NCBI GenBank assembly: GCA_035628995.1
Contig: DASPIR010000010.1
Coordinates: forward strand, 186,001 to 250,000
Length of the DNA stretch: 64,000 nt
Direction: 5' to 3'
Origin: Clostridia bacterium
GTDB lineage: Bacteria; Bacillota; Clostridia; Lutisporales; Lutisporaceae
The translations under genes were made by a program, and so were the position numbers. The notes beneath the pieces are model-generated. The model ran no database searches. It worked only from the letters and a program-made list of their open reading frames with translations, and was not told where the DNA came from. This document shows, one piece after another, positions 60,498 to 64,000 of the stretch (positions are counted from its first letter, which is position 1; every line of letters begins with the position of its first letter).

Positions 60498-61445
60498 TTA
60501 ACAATAAAGATGGCACACAACACTGTGAACTCCATCAATAAGTATCGTAGGCGGAACCTCAGACTTGCAGATCTCCATTGCCTTACCACAGCGAGTATGG
60601 AAAGCACATCCGGAAGGTGGATTTGAAGGAGAAGGTAAATCTCCCTTCAGTATTATGGCCTTTTTTTTGTTTTCAAAATCCAAGGTAGGAATTGCCGATA
60701 GTAAAGCTTGGGTATAAGGATGCTTCTGATTTCTAAATATGTCATCCTTCGTTCCTATCTCTACTATTTTTCCCAAGTACATGACACCAATTGTGTTGCA
60801 CATGTATTCAATTACACTGAGGTCATGAGATATAAATAAATAGGTAAGCTTATACCTTTCTTGCAACTCCTGAAGCAGATTAATGATTTGTGATTGTATT
60901 GAAACATCCAAGGCCGATACAGCTTCATCCAAAATAATGAACTTAGGATTTAGCGCCAGCGCCCGTGCGATACCTATTCTCTGCCTTTGTCCCCCTGAAA
61001 ATTCATGAGGATACCTTTTTGCATATCTTTTGTCCAATCCTACAACTTCCAGCAACTCAAGGACCCTCTTTTTTCTTTCTTCAGGAGTTCCTATCCCGTG
61101 GATGTTCAGAGGATCAATAAGAGTTCTTTCAACAGTCATCCTAGGGTTTAGTGAGGCGTATGGGTCCTGAAAAACCATTTGGATGTCTCTCCTGAATTTT
61201 TTCATTTCACTTTTCTTCAGCTTGGTTATATCCGTACCATTGCATATTATCTCGCCGCTGGTTTCTTGGTATAGCCTGATAATAAGCCTTGCAACTGTGG
61301 TCTTTCCACAGCCTGATTCTCCAACCAGTCCAAAGGTCTCACCCTGTTCTATACTGAAATTAACACCATCCACTGCCTTAACGCGCATATCCTTTTTTCC
61401 TCTAATGGGAAAGTGCTTCTTTAAATCCTTAACTTCTAAAATCAT
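60498..61445 (-). CDS. oppF: Oligopeptide ABC transporter, ATP-binding protein (OppF-like)
   Basis: This is one of two ATPases of an oligopeptide/dipeptide importer, 315 residues. It has Walker A GESGCGKTT, signature FSGGQRQR, Walker B FIILDEAVSALD and the Opp C-terminal motif with conserved cysteines (CAFHTRCGKAMEIC). It lies 5 bases after the OppD-like gene and is the last gene of the run. The permease and binding-protein genes are not seen and must lie beyond the right edge or elsewhere. Confidence 0.9.
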   Translation of the reverse strand: MILEVKDLKKHFPIRGKKDMRVKAVDGVNFSIEQGETFGLVGESGCGKTTVARLIIRLYQETSGEIICNGTDITKLKKSEMKKFRRDIQMVFQDPYASLNPRMTVERTLIDPLNIHGIGTPEERKKRVLELLEVVGLDKRYAKRYPHEFSGGQRQRIGIARALALNPKFIILDEAVSALDVSIQSQIINLLQELQERYKLTYLFISHDLSVIEYMCNTIGVMYLGKIVEIGTKDDIFRNQKHPYTQALLSAIPTLDFENKKKAIILKGDLPSPSNPPSGCAFHTRCGKAMEICKSEVPPTILIDGVHSVVCHLYC

Positions 61446-61450
61446 ATTCC

Positions 61451-62422
61451 CTACTCCTTATCCTCACGAAAGCATCTACAGTAATGACCCTGTTCAACTT
61501 CAATCAGCTCAGGCTTTAATTGGGAGCATTTCTCTTTTGCCGCAAAACAACGGGGTTGGAATCTGCAGCCTAAAAGCTCATCAGCAGGGTGGGGAACTGT
61601 TCCCTCTATATACTTTAGTTTTTTATTGCTCATTCCTATACGTGGAATACAATCTAACAAATTTTTTGTATATGGATGCTGGGGATTCTTAAATATACTT
61701 GCTGTATCTGCCATCTCAACAAATTGCCCTGAATACATTACAATTACTTTTTGGCACAGTTCTGCAACCACTCCAAGATTGTGACTTATAAATACAACCG
61801 CCATATTGTCTTCCTCTGCCAAATTTTTTATCAAATCAAGAATCTGGGCTTGTATTGTAACATCCAGTGCAGTAGTAGGTTCGTCTGCTATAAGTATCTT
61901 CGGCTTTAAAGCTATTGCCATTGCAATCATGATTCTCTGACGCATTCCACCTGAAAGCTGGTGGGGATAATCGTGGATAATCTCGCTTGCTCTGGGTATT
62001 CCAACTCTGTCAAGAAGCTCTACTGTTTTGACATTTATTGTTTTCTTATCCAAGGAAGTATGGTTTCTGAATACTTCACCTATCTGATCTCCTATAGTAA
62101 ATACAGGGTTTAGAGAAGTCATGGGCTCTTGGAATATCATAGATATCTCTTTGCCTCGGATTTTAATCATTTCCTTTTCAGGAATGGCTAGCAAATCAGT
62201 ATCCCCAAACAATATTTTTCCTTGGTCTATTCTACTATTATGTTTTGGTAAAAGCCTCATTATGGAGAAAGAGGTTACGCTTTTACCGCTGCCGGATTCT
62301 CCTACTAAGCCAACAATTTCTCCCTTGTTTACACTGAAGGATACATCGTTTATTGCTTTAAGATATCCCAGCTCCGTTTTAAATGACGTTGTTAAATTCT
62401 GAATTTGCAATATTGGCGCCAT
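61451..62422 (-). CDS. oppD: Oligopeptide ABC transporter, ATP-binding protein (OppD-like)
   Basis: This is the second importer ATPase, 323 residues. It has Walker A GESGSGKSV, signature LSGGMRQR, Walker B ILIADEPTTALD and the C-terminal Opp motif CRFQPRCFAAKEKC that may bind a cluster or zinc. The ATG at 62422 is chosen (MAPILQIQNL); the ATG 22 codons upstream would extend into the aminotransferase gene. It lies 16 bases after the aminotransferase gene and 5 before OppF. The tight spacing suggests that peptide uptake is co-regulated with the aminotransferase and a peptidase. Confidence 0.9.
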   Translation of the reverse strand: MAPILQIQNLTTSFKTELGYLKAINDVSFSVNKGEIVGLVGESGSGKSVTSFSIMRLLPKHNSRIDQGKILFGDTDLLAIPEKEMIKIRGKEISMIFQEPMTSLNPVFTIGDQIGEVFRNHTSLDKKTINVKTVELLDRVGIPRASEIIHDYPHQLSGGMRQRIMIAMAIALKPKILIADEPTTALDVTIQAQILDLIKNLAEEDNMAVVFISHNLGVVAELCQKVIVMYSGQFVEMADTASIFKNPQHPYTKNLLDCIPRIGMSNKKLKYIEGTVPHPADELLGCRFQPRCFAAKEKCSQLKPELIEVEQGHYCRCFREDKE

Positions 62423-62438
62423 ATGAACACATCCTACA

Positions 62439-63746
62439 CTATTTGATTTTTTCAGCTGCTGCCTTAAGAGCATTATCCATTGCAACAACTAGCTTTTCAA
62501 TTACTTCATCATCGTGTCCCAGTGTGATCGCATGATGTGACAAGGGCTTTGGAACTACCAGTATTCCTTGCTCCAGCATAGCATTTGCAAAGTTTACGTA
62601 GTTACTTGTATTGCTTCCTGCCGCATCTCGATAATTCTGCACGCTATCAGTAAAATACCACTGCAAATGTCCGCCACGCCCGTTCATTATGGCTGTGATG
62701 CCATACTTTTTTGCGCTCTTTTCAAATTCGGACTTTAAGTAAAGGGTACGCTTATCCAGTGTCTCTCTGACAGTTCCGTCCAATAGCATTTCCATTGCAG
62801 CTAACCCTGCTGCCATGGAATAAACATGACCATTAAAGGTTCCTACATAGCCTGTCTTTCCACCAATCGGAGCAGCTATATTCATTACATCTTCTTTTCC
62901 TGCCACTGCAGCCAGTATATGACCATTCGCAATAGCCTTCCCGAATATTGACAAATCCGGTACTATTCCAAAATGCTTCTGACAACTTCCATCCGGCACT
63001 CTGAAGCCTGTAAGTAGCTCATCAAAGACCAGTAGGATACCAAGCTCATCACAAATAGTTCTCAAGCCCTGCAAATATCCCTTTTCTGATTCTACGAAAC
63101 CTATGTCTATCATAACAGGCTCAAGAATTAACGCAGCTATTCTGTCTTTATTCTCAGTAAGCAGTATTCTTGAAGCCTCCAGGTCATTAAAAGGAATTAC
63201 CAGCGATGAATCTATCGCTTTCTTGTCAAGTCCACCAGAACCAGGTACTGCATTAGGTCTCTTGGCATCTCCAACTTCACTTAAGCTTGGAAAATTGCTT
63301 ATATTTACATAATCAGACCATCCATTATACGCCCCTTCTACTAATGCAAAATCATTCTTGCCAGTATAGGCTCTTGCCATATGCATAACATGAGTTATTG
63401 CCTCAGTACCGGAATTCGTAAATCTGACCTTATCTACCGGGAATATTTTTCTAAATACTTCTGCTGCCTTTACTGCCAGTTCAGTTTCTGAACCGGTAGT
63501 CAAGCCACTGCAAGACTGAAGATTTTCATTAAACCTTCTGTTGAATTCTTCATTTCCATGACCAAGCATTACTGCACCATTGCCACAATTCAAATCAATA
63601 TATTCATTGCCATCGACGTCGTAAAGGTAAGCTCCCTTTCCGCTTTTGAAATAAATCGGATGGGGCACTCTGTATCTTGAATTTGAATGAACTCCGTAAG
63701 GTACGCTTTTTACGGCCCTATCGTACAGCTGTTTAGATTTTTCCAT
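62439..63746 (-). CDS. Class III aminotransferase (glutamate-1-semialdehyde aminomutase-like)
   Basis: This is a PLP-dependent aminotransferase of 435 residues, of the GSA aminomutase/acetylornithine group. The PLP lysine is in SIFGKAIANGH, the cofactor aspartate is in LVFDELLTGFRV, and VRFTNSGTEAITH is the usual glycine/serine part. GGGAGG precedes the ATG at 63746. It lies between an M24 peptidase gene and peptide-transporter ATPases, not among haem genes, so it probably does not make tetrapyrrole. A catabolic role on an amino acid or beta-amino acid released from imported peptides is more likely; the substrate is unknown. Confidence 0.87.
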   Translation of the reverse strand: MEKSKQLYDRAVKSVPYGVHSNSRYRVPHPIYFKSGKGAYLYDVDGNEYIDLNCGNGAVMLGHGNEEFNRRFNENLQSCSGLTTGSETELAVKAAEVFRKIFPVDKVRFTNSGTEAITHVMHMARAYTGKNDFALVEGAYNGWSDYVNISNFPSLSEVGDAKRPNAVPGSGGLDKKAIDSSLVIPFNDLEASRILLTENKDRIAALILEPVMIDIGFVESEKGYLQGLRTICDELGILLVFDELLTGFRVPDGSCQKHFGIVPDLSIFGKAIANGHILAAVAGKEDVMNIAAPIGGKTGYVGTFNGHVYSMAAGLAAMEMLLDGTVRETLDKRTLYLKSEFEKSAKKYGITAIMNGRGGHLQWYFTDSVQNYRDAAGSNTSNYVNFANAMLEQGILVVPKPLSHHAITLGHDDEVIEKLVVAMDNALKAAAEKIK

Positions 63747-63756
63747 ATTATCCTCC

Positions 63757-64000
63757 CTATACTATTATCATATTCCTGTTAGAATTATTGAAAATTCTTA
63801 TGCCTTCTCGATCCACCATGAGAATATCTTCAACTCTCATGCCGAACTTACCTGGGATATATATACCTGGCTCAATACTAAAGCACATGCCAGTTTTTAA
63901 TATTTGCTTATTACCGTTTTTTATAAACGGAGCTTCATGAAATGATAATCCTATTCCATGTCCTGTTCTGCATATAAAGTATTCACCATAGCCTTCTTCC
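63757..64000 (-). CDS. M24 family metallopeptidase (Xaa-Pro dipeptidase-like), C-terminal end
   Basis: Only the last 81 codons are in the window. They show the M24 pita-bread motifs RTGHGIGLSFHEAP (metal-binding histidine) and MCFSIEPGIYIPGKFGMRVEDI with the conserved metal-binding glutamates. The family includes Xaa-Pro dipeptidase, creatinase and ectoine hydrolase. The stop is 10 bases before the aminotransferase start, so the two are in one operon. The front part is outside the window, so the precise type cannot be named. Confidence 0.85.
   Translation of the reverse strand, partial: EEGYGEYFICRTGHGIGLSFHEAPFIKNGNKQILKTGMCFSIEPGIYIPGKFGMRVEDILMVDREGIRIFNNSNRNMIIV

Noticed and set aside
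60260-60541. Plus-strand open frame of 93 codons between serA and oppF
   Set aside because: It covers the opp terminator hairpin and the end of oppF on the other strand, with no ribosome-binding site.

Overview
The window looks like chromosomal DNA of an anaerobic, low-G+C Gram-positive bacterium, most likely a Clostridia member. Pointers seen in the sequence are strong GGAGG ribosome-binding sites, frequent TTG and GTG starts, a Gram-positive LexA box, lipoprotein signal peptides, an LtaS-type lipoteichoic acid synthase, a CBO0543-family membrane protein, a guanine-type purine riboswitch and a selenium-dependent molybdenum hydroxylase gene set. I cannot name the species. No CRISPR array, insertion sequence or prophage was seen.

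Region 1 (1-28.3 kb, almost all minus strand) is a purine and hydantoin scavenging and catabolism island. It holds two BMP-type nucleoside/purine ABC transporters: one at the left edge that runs off the window, and a complete one at 21.8-26.5 kb. Between them a run of 11 same-strand genes encodes a TetR regulator, a fused selenium-dependent xanthine dehydrogenase, two fold-type II PLP enzymes, YgeY, YgfK, an 8-oxoguanine-deaminase-like amidohydrolase, SsnA and a three-subunit xanthine dehydrogenase (XdhA, XdhB, XdhC). YgeW and a dihydropyrimidinase complete the set. Together they resemble the E. coli ygeWXYZ-ygfK-ssnA-xdhD region. Three promoters here (both transporters and ygeW) carry the same palindrome, ATTGAYTARWCAAT, just after the -10 box, so they are probably one regulon. 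The left transporter also has a purine riboswitch and a terminator upstream.

Region 2 (28.4-44.9 kb) is mixed: an AraC-type regulator, a small membrane protein, tRNA-Ala with a duplicated 3' end beside it, oligoendopeptidase F, a MATE exporter, an M20 peptidase, a two-component system co-transcribed with a large unknown lipoprotein, a 55-residue small ORF, a TetR-controlled HlyD/ABC-2 efflux operon and a DUF4143-type ATPase.

Region 3 (45.0-48.6 kb) is the most unusual part. A ParM-like actin homologue is followed by a PRC-barrel protein with a long acidic linker, and both are divergent from an atypical ParA/MinD-like P-loop protein. They may form a cytoskeletal or positioning system.

Region 4 (48.6-64 kb) holds a zinc alcohol dehydrogenase paired with an alpha-oxoamine synthase, a NagZ-like lipoprotein, a LexA-controlled radical-SAM/DUF4130 DNA-repair pair, isoaspartyl dipeptidase, a lipoteichoic acid synthase, a DUF1015-SerA pair, and the distal end of a peptide-uptake operon (M24 peptidase, class-III aminotransferase, OppD, OppF). 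Terminators separate most units, and several short dispersed hairpin repeats lie in the gaps.
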